A DNA stretch of 64,000 nt from CATOSP01 sp965197545 (GTDB lineage Bacteria; Chloroflexota; Dehalococcoidia; Lucifugimonadales; UBA3495): positions 1,240,001-1,304,000 of the forward strand of contig CBDANJ010000007.1 in the NCBI GenBank assembly GCA_965197545.1, read 5' to 3'. Below the pieces are notes generated by a model. It made no database searches and had not been told where the DNA came from. It saw only the letters and a list, made by a program, of their open reading frames with translations. Both the position numbers and the translations under genes were made by a program. Numbering within the stretch: the first letter of the stretch is position 1; every line of letters begins with the position of its first letter. Shown here in pieces: positions 41,975-50,638 of the stretch.

Positions 41975-43525
41975 ATGAACTATGATTACATCGTCATCGG
42001 GGGCGGTTCCGCCGGTTGCGTATTGGCGACCAGACTGTCCGAGGACAGCGGCAAGTCGGTCCTGCTGCTGGAAGCGGGCCCCGACTATCCCGAATTTGAA
42101 CACCTCCCCGTTGACCTCAAGGAGGGATACAACATCTGGCGGTCGGCATACGGCCCGCATAGTTGGGACTACCGCGCCACCGCCACTCCGCTGCAGCCAG
42201 AACCGATCGTCATTCCCAGGGGCCGGGCCACCGGCGGTTCCAGCGCAATTAACGGCCAGGTGTTATTTCGCGGAGTACCGGAGGACTATGATAACTGGGC
42301 CCAGTGGGGCAACGACGAATGGGGATTTACGAACGTGTTGCCCTATTTCCGAAAGCTGGAGACCGACCTGGATTACCCCGGAGGCGATTTCCACGGCAGC
42401 GAGGGACCCATCCCGGTGCGCCGCCAGAAGAGGGAAGATTGGCTGCCGGCATTCAGGGCTTTCTACGATGCCTGCGTCGGGATAGGATTCCCTGAGGACC
42501 CGGACCAGAATCACCCGGACTCCAACGGGATAGCGTCCCGGCCGATGAACAACATCGACGGAGTCCGCATGAGCGCTGCGCTGACGTATCTAGCCCTGGC
42601 CCGCCACCGGCTCAACGTCACCATCAGGGGCAATGTCACCGTGTGGCGGATCCTGTTCGAAGGCAAGCGGGCCGTGGGCGTGGAAGCGGAAAGCGGCGGA
42701 GAGAAATTCACGGTGACCGGAGACCAAATCATTCTGTCCAGCGGGGCGGTGGCTTCACCCCAGATACTCATGATGTCCGGAGTGGGCCCCAGGGACCAGC
42801 TAACCGGGCTGGGCATCGACTTGGTGGAAGAGTTGCCCGGAGTGGGCCAGAACCTACGGGACCATCCAGCGGCGTTTATCCTATTTCGCGGCCACGGCGA
42901 TTCGCCGGACGACTCCGCCCCCAGTATTCAGGTGGGATTGCGATTTAGCAACCCCGGCTCTCCCACCCGGGCGGACTTCCAACTCAGCCCGATCCTGATG
43001 AACAGCGAGCACCGCCCAGCCAGCGTTCAAATCGTGAGCGACGACTTCCACTTCGGTCTAAGCTGCGCCCTCCAGAACGCGGTGTCGGCTGGAGAACTCC
43101 GGCTAGTGTCCACAGATCCGCACGTGCAGCCCAATTTCAATTACGATTACTTATCAGACCCCAACGACCGGGAACGGATGCGCGAGGCCCTGCGCCTGGC
43201 TTTGAAGTTGGCGGAGCAGCCCCCCTTCTCCGACATGATCGCGGAGCGGTTAAACCCCACCGACGCCGATCTGGTTTCAGACGAGTCGTTGGACAACTGG
43301 ATGCTGCGCAACGCCTACACTCAGCACCACATCTCCGGTACTTGCAAGATGGGGCAGGCCTCGGACGATATGGCGGTGGTGGACCAATACTGCCACGTCC
43401 ACGGGTTGGACGGCCTGCGGGTCGTGGACGCTTCTGTGATGCCCGATGTGATCCGCGCCAACACCAACGCCACAACTCTTATGATCGCCGAGCGTGTGGC
43501 CGACTGGATCAAGGAAGGGAAGTAG
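41975..43525 (+). CDS. GMC-family FAD-dependent oxidoreductase
   Basis: The 516-residue glucose-methanol-choline oxidoreductase has an N-terminal FAD motif YIVIGGGSAGCVLATRLSED (residues 5-24) with LLLEAGPD, the GMC signature 1 region RGRATGGSSAINGQVLFRG, signature 2 SGAVASPQILMMSGVG, and the C-terminal active site HHISGTCKMG with the catalytic His, then VVDASVMPDVIRANTNATTL. It resembles choline dehydrogenases and the alcohol oxidases expanded in marine Chloroflexota. The ADH-like protein upstream may act on the same substrate. Confidence 0.95.
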   Translation: MNYDYIVIGGGSAGCVLATRLSEDSGKSVLLLEAGPDYPEFEHLPVDLKEGYNIWRSAYGPHSWDYRATATPLQPEPIVIPRGRATGGSSAINGQVLFRGVPEDYDNWAQWGNDEWGFTNVLPYFRKLETDLDYPGGDFHGSEGPIPVRRQKREDWLPAFRAFYDACVGIGFPEDPDQNHPDSNGIASRPMNNIDGVRMSAALTYLALARHRLNVTIRGNVTVWRILFEGKRAVGVEAESGGEKFTVTGDQIILSSGAVASPQILMMSGVGPRDQLTGLGIDLVEELPGVGQNLRDHPAAFILFRGHGDSPDDSAPSIQVGLRFSNPGSPTRADFQLSPILMNSEHRPASVQIVSDDFHFGLSCALQNAVSAGELRLVSTDPHVQPNFNYDYLSDPNDRERMREALRLALKLAEQPPFSDMIAERLNPTDADLVSDESLDNWMLRNAYTQHHISGTCKMGQASDDMAVVDQYCHVHGLDGLRVVDASVMPDVIRANTNATTLMIAERVADWIKEGK

Positions 43526-43571
43526 GCCGTTGGCTGGCCCCCCCGAACTGAATCAATTCTTTGGAGACGCT

Positions 43572-43871
43572 ATGGACGGCCAAAGAGTGGCAGCGGCAGT
43601 CCAAGCGATGGAGACCGGAATCGTCTACGACGTGGTCTTGGTCGAGACCGACGACGGCTGGACGGTGAGTTGCCCTGCATGTCCCGGTTGCCACTCGCAG
43701 GGCGATGGTGAGGCGGATGCTTTGGCCAACATCCGGGAAGGCATCACCGGATGGCTGAAGTTTGAAGCCCGCGACGTAGAGAGCCGCACACAGCGTTGGC
43801 TGGACGAATACCGGGAAGCCGGTTTTCCGGCCAAGAAGGCCAAGGTGAGTGTCGAGCGGTTCGGTGTCTAA
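43572..43871 (+). CDS. hicB: HicB-like antitoxin, copy 1
   Basis: The 99-residue protein begins at ATG 43572 after TTGGAGA. It reads IVYDVVLVETDDGWTVSCPA, CPGCHSQGDGEADALANIRE and GITGWLKFEARDVESRTQRW, the partly degraded RNase-H-like fold of HicB antitoxins, which bind and block the HicA RNase. Its stop overlaps the start of a truncated hicA (TAATG). The second copy at 43960 is about 80% identical over its last 60 residues, so the locus is a tandem duplication. Confidence 0.85.
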   Translation: MDGQRVAAAVQAMETGIVYDVVLVETDDGWTVSCPACPGCHSQGDGEADALANIREGITGWLKFEARDVESRTQRWLDEYREAGFPAKKAKVSVERFGV

Positions 43872-43936
43872 TGCCTCCGCTTATCAGGGGCGTTTCATTC
43901 GCAGATGCAATAGCCAGGTTGAAGCCGGTGGGTTGA
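43871..43936 (+). pseudogene. Truncated hicA toxin gene
   Basis: A 21-codon remnant, MPPLIRGVSFADAIARLKPV, with the same N-terminus as the full HicA at 44273 (MPPFIRGIAFEYAVGRLKMV). It stops at TGA right after VG, before the catalytic His. It shares a base with the hicB stop, as a hicA following hicB often does. Probably lost by deletion during duplication of the locus. Confidence 0.75.
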
Positions 43937-43959
43937 GAAGATTAGTATCTTGTAGAGGC

Positions 43960-44262
43960 ATGATGGAAGGCGAAGAAGCGGCAACGGGTAAGACTGCGGC
44001 AGTCCAGGCCCCCGAGACTGGAATCACCTATGATGTGGTGCTGGTCGAGTCCGGAGAGGGATGGGCGGTGATGTGCCCCGCGCTGCTCGGTTGCGTCTCG
44101 CAGGGTGATAGTGAGTCAGAAGCCTTGGCCAACATCCGGGAAGCCATCACCGGATGGCTGAAGTTTGAAGCCCGCGATGTAGAGAGCCGCACACAGCGTT
44201 GGTTGGACGAATACCGGGAAGCCGGTTTTCCGGCCAAGACGGCTACTGTCAGCGTGACCTGA
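43960..44262 (+). CDS. hicB: HicB-like antitoxin, copy 2
   Basis: ATG 43960 (MMEGEEAATGKTAAVQAPET) follows AGAGG. The 100-residue product reads ITYDVVLVESGEGWAVMCPA and LLGCVSQGDSESEALANIRE, with the same C-terminal helix EARDVESRTQRWLDEYREAG as copy 1. It is followed ten bases later by a complete hicA, so this is the working antitoxin of the pair; copy 1 could still protect against HicA. No DNA-binding C-terminal domain is present. Confidence 0.87.
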   Translation: MMEGEEAATGKTAAVQAPETGITYDVVLVESGEGWAVMCPALLGCVSQGDSESEALANIREAITGWLKFEARDVESRTQRWLDEYREAGFPAKTATVSVT

Positions 44263-44272
44263 TAAGTGATTG

Positions 44273-44563
44273 ATGCCTCCATTCATCAGAGGTATCGCTT
44301 TTGAGTATGCGGTTGGCAGGCTCAAGATGGTGGGGTGGCAAGATTACGGACAGGCAGGTTCACACCGTTTTATGGTGAATCAGAAAATGCCCGGTGTCCG
44401 TCTCGATTTGCCCGACCATCGCCGCCATGACGTGGACCCGGTCACTTTAGGCAGAGTCGTTGAACTTGCTGGTCTGACCAGAGAGCAATTCCTACGGCTG
44501 ACGGGCAGCGGGAGCCGCAGATACGCCGGGAAGTGTACGGGATGGAAGACTGACAACTTGTAG
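44273..44563 (+). CDS. hicA: HicA-like mRNA interferase toxin
   Basis: The 96-residue protein begins MPPFIRGIAFEYAVGRLKMV. The dsRBD-like fold has GWQDYGQAGSHRFMVNQ with the catalytic His31 in GSHRF, then RLDLPDHRRHDVDPVTLGRV and VELAGLTREQFL. HicA cuts mRNA when freed from HicB. The order hicB-hicA is the reverse of the E. coli type but common elsewhere. The final 20 residues (GSRRYAGKCTGWKTDNL) extend past the usual end. Confidence 0.87.
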   Translation: MPPFIRGIAFEYAVGRLKMVGWQDYGQAGSHRFMVNQKMPGVRLDLPDHRRHDVDPVTLGRVVELAGLTREQFLRLTGSGSRRYAGKCTGWKTDNL

Positions 44564-44581
44564 AAAAGAGGTAGCACAAAC

Positions 44582-46003
44582 ATGACGACCAACGCTAACG
44601 TCCGAGTCGAACGAGATTCCATGGGTCCTATGGAAGTTCCCGCCGACGCGCTTTACGGCGCGTCCACGATGCGGGCGGTGCTCAACTTCCCCATAAGCGA
44701 CCTACGGTTCTCCAGGTCATTTATCCGCGCCCTGGGGTTGGTAAAGCTGGCCGCGGCCCGCACCAATGCCTCATTGGGGCTGTTGGACCAGAACATTGCC
44801 GAAGCCACCGTGTCGGCTGCGCAGGAAGTCGCGGACGGGAAGCTGGACGAGCAATTCGTCCTGGACATTTTCCAGACAGGCTCCGGCACCTCCACCAATA
44901 CCAACGCCAACGAGGTGATAGCGAACCGGGCCACGCAGATAATGGGCGGAGACCTGGGCTCGCGGCTGGTCCATCCCAACGACCACGTAAACATGGGTCA
45001 ATCGTCCAACGACGTCATCCCCACCTGCATACACCTGGCGTCGCTCCTGGCGATCAAGGAGGACTTGGTTCCCGGTTTGCAATTCCTGGCTACCGAGCTA
45101 CGCAAAAAGTCCGACGAGTTCTGGCCGGTCATCAAGACGGGGCGCACCCACCTGCAAGACGCGACACCCATCCGCCTGGGACAACAGTTCCTGGGGTTCG
45201 CAGGGCAGGCGGAAAACGGCGTCAAGCGGCTGGGCAGGGCACAGGAGGCTCTCGCGGAGGTTGCCCTGGGAGGAACGGCGGTGGGTACAGGCGTCAACAC
45301 CCATCCGGAATTCTCCTCCCGAACCTGCCAACTGCTATCAGATATGACTGGCGTTAACATCCGGGAGACGGAGAACCACTTCCAGGCACAGGCGGCTTTG
45401 GACGCCACGGTAGAGGCCAGCGGTATCCTGAAGACCATCGCGATCAGCCTTCACAAAATCGCGAATGACGTCCGGTTCCTGGCTTGCGGGCCCAGGGCGG
45501 GGCTGGGTGAGATCACAGTTCCAGAGGTCCAGCCGGGTAGTTCGATCATGCCGGGAAAGGTAAACCCGGTGATCTCGGAGTCGGTGATCCAGGTGGTGGC
45601 CCAAGTGATGGGGAACCACACCACGGTCGCGATGGCCGGGCACGGAAGCTACTTCGAGCTGAATACGATGATGCCGGTGGCGGCCCACAACATCCTGCAG
45701 TCGATTGCCCTGCTCACGTCTTCGGCCAACAACTTTGCCGAACAATGCGTCAAGGGCATCCAGGCAACGCCGGTGGGTCCGGAGATGGTCGAAAAAGGGC
45801 TGATGCTTGGTACTGGCCTTTCGCCCGCCATCGGGTATGACGCCGCAGCGGACATCGCGAAAGAGGCCGCGGCAACCGGTAAGACCATCAGGGAAGTGGC
45901 CAAGCTCAAGACAAGCTTGTCGGACGCCGAATTGGACAGCCTATTGGATCCGGAGGCGATGACCGAGCCAGGGATTGGTTCCGGAGTTGGCGGCGGGGGC
46001 TAG
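44582..46003 (+). CDS. fumC: Class II fumarate hydratase
   Basis: The 473-residue enzyme of the citric acid cycle hydrates fumarate to malate. It has DSMGPMEVPADALYGASTMR, TGSGTSTNTNANEVIANRAT, HPNDHVNMGQSSNDVIPTCI, KTGRTHLQDATPIRLGQQF (catalytic His) and the superfamily signature GSSIMPGKVNPVI with the catalytic Ser loop. Length and motifs are those of heat-stable FumC. The C-terminus ends in a Gly-rich tail. It begins 18 bases after hicA. Confidence 0.97.
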   Translation: MTTNANVRVERDSMGPMEVPADALYGASTMRAVLNFPISDLRFSRSFIRALGLVKLAAARTNASLGLLDQNIAEATVSAAQEVADGKLDEQFVLDIFQTGSGTSTNTNANEVIANRATQIMGGDLGSRLVHPNDHVNMGQSSNDVIPTCIHLASLLAIKEDLVPGLQFLATELRKKSDEFWPVIKTGRTHLQDATPIRLGQQFLGFAGQAENGVKRLGRAQEALAEVALGGTAVGTGVNTHPEFSSRTCQLLSDMTGVNIRETENHFQAQAALDATVEASGILKTIAISLHKIANDVRFLACGPRAGLGEITVPEVQPGSSIMPGKVNPVISESVIQVVAQVMGNHTTVAMAGHGSYFELNTMMPVAAHNILQSIALLTSSANNFAEQCVKGIQATPVGPEMVEKGLMLGTGLSPAIGYDAAADIAKEAAATGKTIREVAKLKTSLSDAELDSLLDPEAMTEPGIGSGVGGGG

Positions 46004-46029
46004 TGTGCCCTAACAGCCGGAGGGCGCCG

Positions 46030-46473
46030 TCAGGCGTGGGGCAGGTCCCGCTCCTTGGCTATCTCCGCGCACTGCGGGCACCGCTGCTCCAGAGTGTGTC
46101 CTGTGGCGTCCCAGACGTTATCGCCCTTCAGGCCGCAGAGGTACAGCGGCTCGATCTCTTCGATGCCGAGGTCCTGCACATAGTGGACTAGCCCGATGTT
46201 TTTTTCGTTGGACCACCACCAGGGCGTCATGTTAAGGGCCAGGTTGCGCAGGGACGAGGTAAACCCGTTCTCCCAGCCATCCTCGGGCATCTCCACCATC
46301 CAGCGGTTTCCGCCCGTAGCGTTCTTATCTCGGGACGCCTTCAGTTCACCGTTGCGTATGGATTCGCGGATGGCGGCTTGTGACAGGTTCAGCCGCCGCG
46401 AAGCCTCTTGAATCGTTACCTTATCCACTGTCTCCTCCGATAAGTCTACCGCGCGATCACGAATACGGGCCAT
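46030..46473 (-). CDS. Helix-turn-helix protein, function unknown
   Basis: The 147-residue protein opens with an excisionase-like HTH: KVTIQEASRRLNLSQAAIRE then SIRNGELKASRDKN and RWMVEMPEDGW (about residues 18-62). The C-terminal part (WWWSNEKNIGLVHYVQDLGI, CPQCAEIAKE) is not recognised; one CxxC might bind metal. HTH_17-type domains read short DNA sites and occur in phage excisionases and small regulators; no integrase adjoins. It is convergent with fumC. Confidence 0.7.
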   Translation of the reverse strand: MARIRDRAVDLSEETVDKVTIQEASRRLNLSQAAIRESIRNGELKASRDKNATGGNRWMVEMPEDGWENGFTSSLRNLALNMTPWWWSNEKNIGLVHYVQDLGIEEIEPLYLCGLKGDNVWDATGHTLEQRCPQCAEIAKERDLPHA

Positions 46474-46663
46474 CGACGCCCCAAGCGCTTTTGAGTAAGT
46501 CTATGGGATTAACCGGCAGGCCGCAAGCCATAGTCAATCCGAGCGGCGTCAGCGCATTGCATGGTAGATTTGTGAGTAGGCGGGCATAGATTCCACAGGG
46601 AACAATTTCATCAGTTTCGATGTCTTTATATCATTCGGCAACCGTTAGAGTGGAGGTGACACG

Positions 46664-47908
46664 GTGACTAAATTACCATTCCTTGTGGGTATCGGACTGT
46701 TGGTTTTTTTAATGGCCTGTTCAGGAAGCGGCGATTCCATGACGGCGGGGACGGCCCGGGAAAGCTTGGGCCTAGACCGAAGTCCCTTGAGTAATGCGGC
46801 CGACATGTTCTCACCGGCTCAGCCTCAGGAAGTCGTGGTCGAAAGGGAAGTGGTTAAAGAGGTAGCCATGGATGCCGCCATGAAGCAGGTTGCAGGCCCG
46901 TCCGGCGCGGCCGGCGCTGCCTCCAACGGCGGAGAGCCACTCCTTCAGGCCGCCGAGCGGAAGGTGATCTCCACGGCCTCCATATCCCTGGAAGTGGAGG
47001 AGGTCCAGGAGGCCGTAGACCGGGTGCGGGCCATCGCCGAGAGCGTGGGCGGTTTTGTGGAGCATCTAACCAGCGGCGGAGGGCCGCTGCGGCAACGGGC
47101 TACGATAACCATCCGCGTGCCACAGACGGAGTTCTCCGGCGTTTTGTTGCAAATCGAGGGTCTGGGCAGCGTTCAGGACACCATCCAGGGCTCCGAAGAC
47201 GTGTCGGAAAGGTTTATTGACTTGAAAGCCCGCCTGGATAGCGCCCTCCGCGAAGAGAAGAGTCTGTTGGCGCTCTTGGAGAAGGCCTCCGCGGTCAGCG
47301 AAGTGCTGGCAATCGAGAGGGAATTGGCCCGCGTCAGGTCCGAAATCGAGCGGTCCCAGGGCCAGCTAAACTTCCTGGAGCGGCGGGTCGCCCTGGCGAC
47401 GATCACCGTGAATTTATCCTTGCCCCATGACCTCTTCCCGGAACCGCCTTCAGCAACTCTTAATGTGGAGGTGCCGAGAGTCCAGGACAGCGTTGAAGCC
47501 GCCAAGGAGCTTGCCATGTCTATGAACGGAACAGTCGACCGCGTGGTTACCACGGCGCGGGGGGACTCTACCCGTTCTAGCCTCTCGGTCCGCGTGTTTC
47601 CCGCCGACTTTCAGCGGATGATGGACTTCCTGGAAGGCCAGGGCCGAGTGGACCACAAACAAGTCGAGGAGGGGGCTCTAGCGGCGGAGGCCAGCTTATC
47701 GACTTCGATAAGGCCCGAAGCAAACATCAGAGTTGACTTCTTTGATGACCGGGGAAACCTTGGCCTGTATTTGACGGTGGTGACCGTCGCGGTCCTTGTT
47801 GTCCTTGGTCTGGTCGCGGGTGTCTCCTACCGGTTCGGGTCCCGGCGTGGGCGTGGGGATTCCCGTCCTCCCACTTCCTCAGTGTCTGAACCGGGCGCGG
47901 AGGGTTAG
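46664..47908 (+). CDS. DUF4349 lipoprotein
   Basis: The 414-residue protein starts at GTG 46664 behind GGAGG. A lipoprotein signal peptide with lipobox LMAC (Cys19) is followed by a Ser/Gly-rich linker. The DUF4349 domain (about 105-385) begins KVISTASISLEVEEVQEAVD, continues SVGGFVEHLTSGGGPLRQRA and TITIRVPQTEFSGVL, and contains a coiled-coil region IERELARVRSEIERSQGQLN. A C-terminal membrane helix (YLTVVTVAVLVVLGLVAGVS) follows. It is anchored at the outer face of the membrane by lipid and helix. The role is unknown. LspA would process it. Confidence 0.9.
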   Translation: MTKLPFLVGIGLLVFLMACSGSGDSMTAGTARESLGLDRSPLSNAADMFSPAQPQEVVVEREVVKEVAMDAAMKQVAGPSGAAGAASNGGEPLLQAAERKVISTASISLEVEEVQEAVDRVRAIAESVGGFVEHLTSGGGPLRQRATITIRVPQTEFSGVLLQIEGLGSVQDTIQGSEDVSERFIDLKARLDSALREEKSLLALLEKASAVSEVLAIERELARVRSEIERSQGQLNFLERRVALATITVNLSLPHDLFPEPPSATLNVEVPRVQDSVEAAKELAMSMNGTVDRVVTTARGDSTRSSLSVRVFPADFQRMMDFLEGQGRVDHKQVEEGALAAEASLSTSIRPEANIRVDFFDDRGNLGLYLTVVTVAVLVVLGLVAGVSYRFGSRRGRGDSRPPTSSVSEPGAEG

Positions 47909-49599
47909 TCCGCGCCGTTCACCACCAGCGGGTCTTCTATGGTATCGGCCAGAGAACCGCCCGGCGGGACCATCGGATAGACGTTGGCGTTGGGGTCCAC
48001 CACGAACTCGATCAGGAATGGGCCGTCGTGGTCTCGGGCTTGCCGCAGCGCGGGCATGACCTCTTCCCGGTCGGTGACCCGCATCGCTGGAACTCCGTAG
48101 GCCTCCGACAACTTGACATAATCGGGTCCGGAAATCGGCACGGCCTTCAAGTGATTTTCGAAGAACATCTCCTGCCACTGGCGGACCATACCCAGGTAGC
48201 CGTTGTTGAACAGGGCGATCTTCACCGGCAGTTTCTCTTCGGCCACGGTGGCCAGTTCCTGGGAGACCATCTGGAAGCCGCCGTCCCCGGCGATGCTCCA
48301 TACCGGAGCGTCGGGCTTCCCGGCCTGCACGCCCATCGCGGCGGGCAGCTCGAAGCCCATGGCGCCGAGGCCGCCGGACGACACGAAGGTGTTGCAGCGG
48401 TCGAAGGAGAGGAACTGGGCGGCCCACATCTGGTGTTGACCCACGCCTGTGACGATCACGGTCTGATCGTCTTCTTGAATCAACTGGTTGAGGTCTTCAA
48501 GCACGTGCTGGACCTGGAGTATATGGCCGTTTGGGATAGCCAGAGATGGGTGGTCCCGGCGCAAGCCCTCGATGTAACCCATCCATTCGGGCCGGTCCCT
48601 GTGTTCGACCAAGGGAACGAGAGCCGACAGCACTTTCTTGGCGTCTCCCACCAGCGGCACTTCGACAGGCACGTTCTTGCCCACCTGTGAAGGTTCGATA
48701 TCCAGGTGGATGATGCGGGCGTGGGGGGCGAAACCGGAAGTCCTGCCGGTCACGCGGTCGTCGAAGCGCATTCCCAGGCCGATAACGACGTCGGCCTGGT
48801 CCACGGCCAGATTGGCCCAGTACATGCCGTGCATTCCCAGCATACCCAGGCTCAAAGGATGACTGCCGGGGAACCCACTGAGGCCGAGGAGCGTGGTTAT
48901 TACGGGAATGCCGGTGGCCTCGGCCAGTTGCCGCAACTCTTCGCCCGCGCCTGAAGCCAGAATGCCGTGTCCGCCGATAATGACCGGACGTTCGGCGTCG
49001 TTGATCAGCCTGGCAGCTTCGGCCACGTGCTGAAGCGTCTCCCTTGACAGACGCGGGGACTGGGAGCGTTCGATGTCCGGAAACTCCAGATCGGCTTCTT
49101 CCAACTGAACATCGCGTGGAATGTCAATTAACACCGGGCCGGGGCGTCCTTCAAGAGCCACCTGGAACGCTTCCTGAATGGTGGGAGCAAGGTCGCGGGC
49201 CGACATCACCATGTAGGTCTTCTTGGTGCATGGGGCGGTGATGGAACAGGTGTCGCATTCCTGGAACGCCTCAGAGCCCAGGGCGGCGCGGGCAACCTGA
49301 CCTGTGATAGCCACCAACGGCACAGAGTCAGCCTTGGCCCCCATGATACCTGTTACCAGGTTGGTGGCCCCAGGCCCGGACGTGGCGATGCAAACGCCCA
49401 CCTTGCCGGTTACCCGGGCGTAGCCGTCGGCGGCGTGGGCCGCGGCCTGCTCGTGGCGGACCAGGATATGCCGTAGCTGCGGATAACCCCAGAGGGCGTC
49501 ATAAAAGGGCAAAATCGCCCCGCCAGGATAACCGAACACCACGTCTACTCCCTCGCGGAGCAGAGTTTCGCAAATGATATCAGCGCCTTTCAGTTTCAC
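47905..49599 (-). CDS. ilvB: Acetolactate synthase large subunit
   Basis: The 564-residue ThDP enzyme makes acetolactate for valine, leucine and isoleucine. It has VVFGYPGGAILPFYDAL with the catalytic Glu50 (VRHEQAAAHAADGYARVTGK), the FAD-domain segments VITTLLGLSGFPGSHPLSLG and RFDDRVTGRTSGFAP, and the ThDP motif SIAGDGGFQMVSQELATVAE followed by FNNGYLGMVRQWQEMFFEN. It shares four bases at its 3' end with the convergent DUF4349 gene. The small regulatory subunit ilvN is not adjacent. Expression is probably set by the T-box leader upstream. Confidence 0.97.
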   Translation of the reverse strand: MKLKGADIICETLLREGVDVVFGYPGGAILPFYDALWGYPQLRHILVRHEQAAAHAADGYARVTGKVGVCIATSGPGATNLVTGIMGAKADSVPLVAITGQVARAALGSEAFQECDTCSITAPCTKKTYMVMSARDLAPTIQEAFQVALEGRPGPVLIDIPRDVQLEEADLEFPDIERSQSPRLSRETLQHVAEAARLINDAERPVIIGGHGILASGAGEELRQLAEATGIPVITTLLGLSGFPGSHPLSLGMLGMHGMYWANLAVDQADVVIGLGMRFDDRVTGRTSGFAPHARIIHLDIEPSQVGKNVPVEVPLVGDAKKVLSALVPLVEHRDRPEWMGYIEGLRRDHPSLAIPNGHILQVQHVLEDLNQLIQEDDQTVIVTGVGQHQMWAAQFLSFDRCNTFVSSGGLGAMGFELPAAMGVQAGKPDAPVWSIAGDGGFQMVSQELATVAEEKLPVKIALFNNGYLGMVRQWQEMFFENHLKAVPISGPDYVKLSEAYGVPAMRVTDREEVMPALRQARDHDGPFLIEFVVDPNANVYPMVPPGGSLADTIEDPLVVNGAD

Positions 49600-49684
49600 C
49601 GTAACCTCCGGGGTGCTCCCGATTGTCTTTGCCTTGCCGGGATAGGGCCATTCTGGGTCTGGTGGGGCCGGAATTCAGGCAAAT

Positions 49685-49975
49685 AAAAAAGCCCCGCCCT
49701 ACGTAGGGACGAGACTCGCAAGATCCCGCGGTACCACCCTGATTGCCCCCCGCATATAAAGGGGGCCTCTCAATAAGGACACCAACATGCCCCGTCTTTG
49801 ATAACGGGCGACGGGCCCGGCTCAGCTTACGCTCCCCGGTTGGACCGGGGGTTCGGCTGGCGGCTCCGGAGTGATTTTCGGTTAAGCTCGGCGCACCCGC
49901 TTTCACCAGACCGGGTTCGCTTAGCGCCTACCCCTACCTACTCGTCTCCATCTCGGCCTTTGACAGGATAGACGC
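49685..49975 (-). promoter_or_regulatory. T-box leader of ilvB
   Basis: Read on the minus strand, the leader has a stem I region (GATGGAGACGAGTAGG and the following GGTAGGCGC), then the conserved antiterminator sequence AGGGTGGTACCGCGGG (about 49740-49725), and a terminator hairpin GTCTCGTCC / GGGCGGGGC followed by TTTTTT (about 49714-49685). Uncharged tRNA should favour read-through into ilvB 86 bases on. The specifier codon (expected Leu, Ile or Val) could not be fixed by eye. Confidence 0.88.
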
Positions 49976-50076
49976 TATCACAGGTCGGGTTTACGTGTCA
50001 AACTTGTGCACAGTGATTTCAGAGAATTGCGAAACTCCTCTCAAGGGAGGAAAATACAGCCCGAGGAGGAGCAAAA

Positions 50077-50433
50077 ATGGGAACAGTAACCACAACAGTG
50101 GAAGTGGGAGACCTACAGGGAAGGAATTTCCATAAAGTGGAGGTGGAAGTGGACACCGGGTCTACCTACACAGCCCTGCCCCGGGCAATCCTCCAGGCGC
50201 TGGACGTGCCAATCAACAGAGCCGTGCCATCACGGCTGGCCGACGGCACCCTGCAGACCGTAGAAGTGGGACAAGCAACCATCCGACTGGCAGACAAGCA
50301 GTTCATAACCACAGTAATATTCGCCCAGGAGGGAGAGCCCAGCCTGCTGGGCGTAGTCACCCTGGAAGACGCCCTCCTCGCCGTGGATCCGGTCAACAAC
50401 GAGCTGATACCGGTAGTCGCCAAGCGGTACTAG
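50077..50433 (+). CDS. Retropepsin-like aspartic protease-fold protein
   Basis: A 118-residue protein with GAGGAGG ribosome-binding sequence. It has the clan-AA half-barrel pattern: VEVEVDTGSTYTALPRAILQ with the catalytic-type DTGS (about residues 27-30), QTVEVGQATIRLADKQFITT, and SLLGVVTLEDALLAVDPVNN in the flap-partner position. Retropepsin-like proteins act as homodimers, each giving one Asp. Such single-domain bacterial members are widespread and mostly uncharacterised. It is surrounded by the T-box leader and a membrane protein gene, with no obvious partner. Confidence 0.82.
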   Translation: MGTVTTTVEVGDLQGRNFHKVEVEVDTGSTYTALPRAILQALDVPINRAVPSRLADGTLQTVEVGQATIRLADKQFITTVIFAQEGEPSLLGVVTLEDALLAVDPVNNELIPVVAKRY

Positions 50434-50638
50434 CCGGCCTTCACCCCGCAACAGCCCCATCGCCAGCGGCGTCAAAGCACCACTGCGCCCGCCACGCCAC
50501 AGAGTGAAGGAGAGTTTCGCAATTTTCTCACAGTGATTTGGGGTCTCTTAATGCTTGAAACCGGCTCCATCGCCGGCCAACCAGTTGATGCCTACAGCAT
50601 GACCCTGGACAGGAGTGTGGTAGTATATTTGCGGGAAG

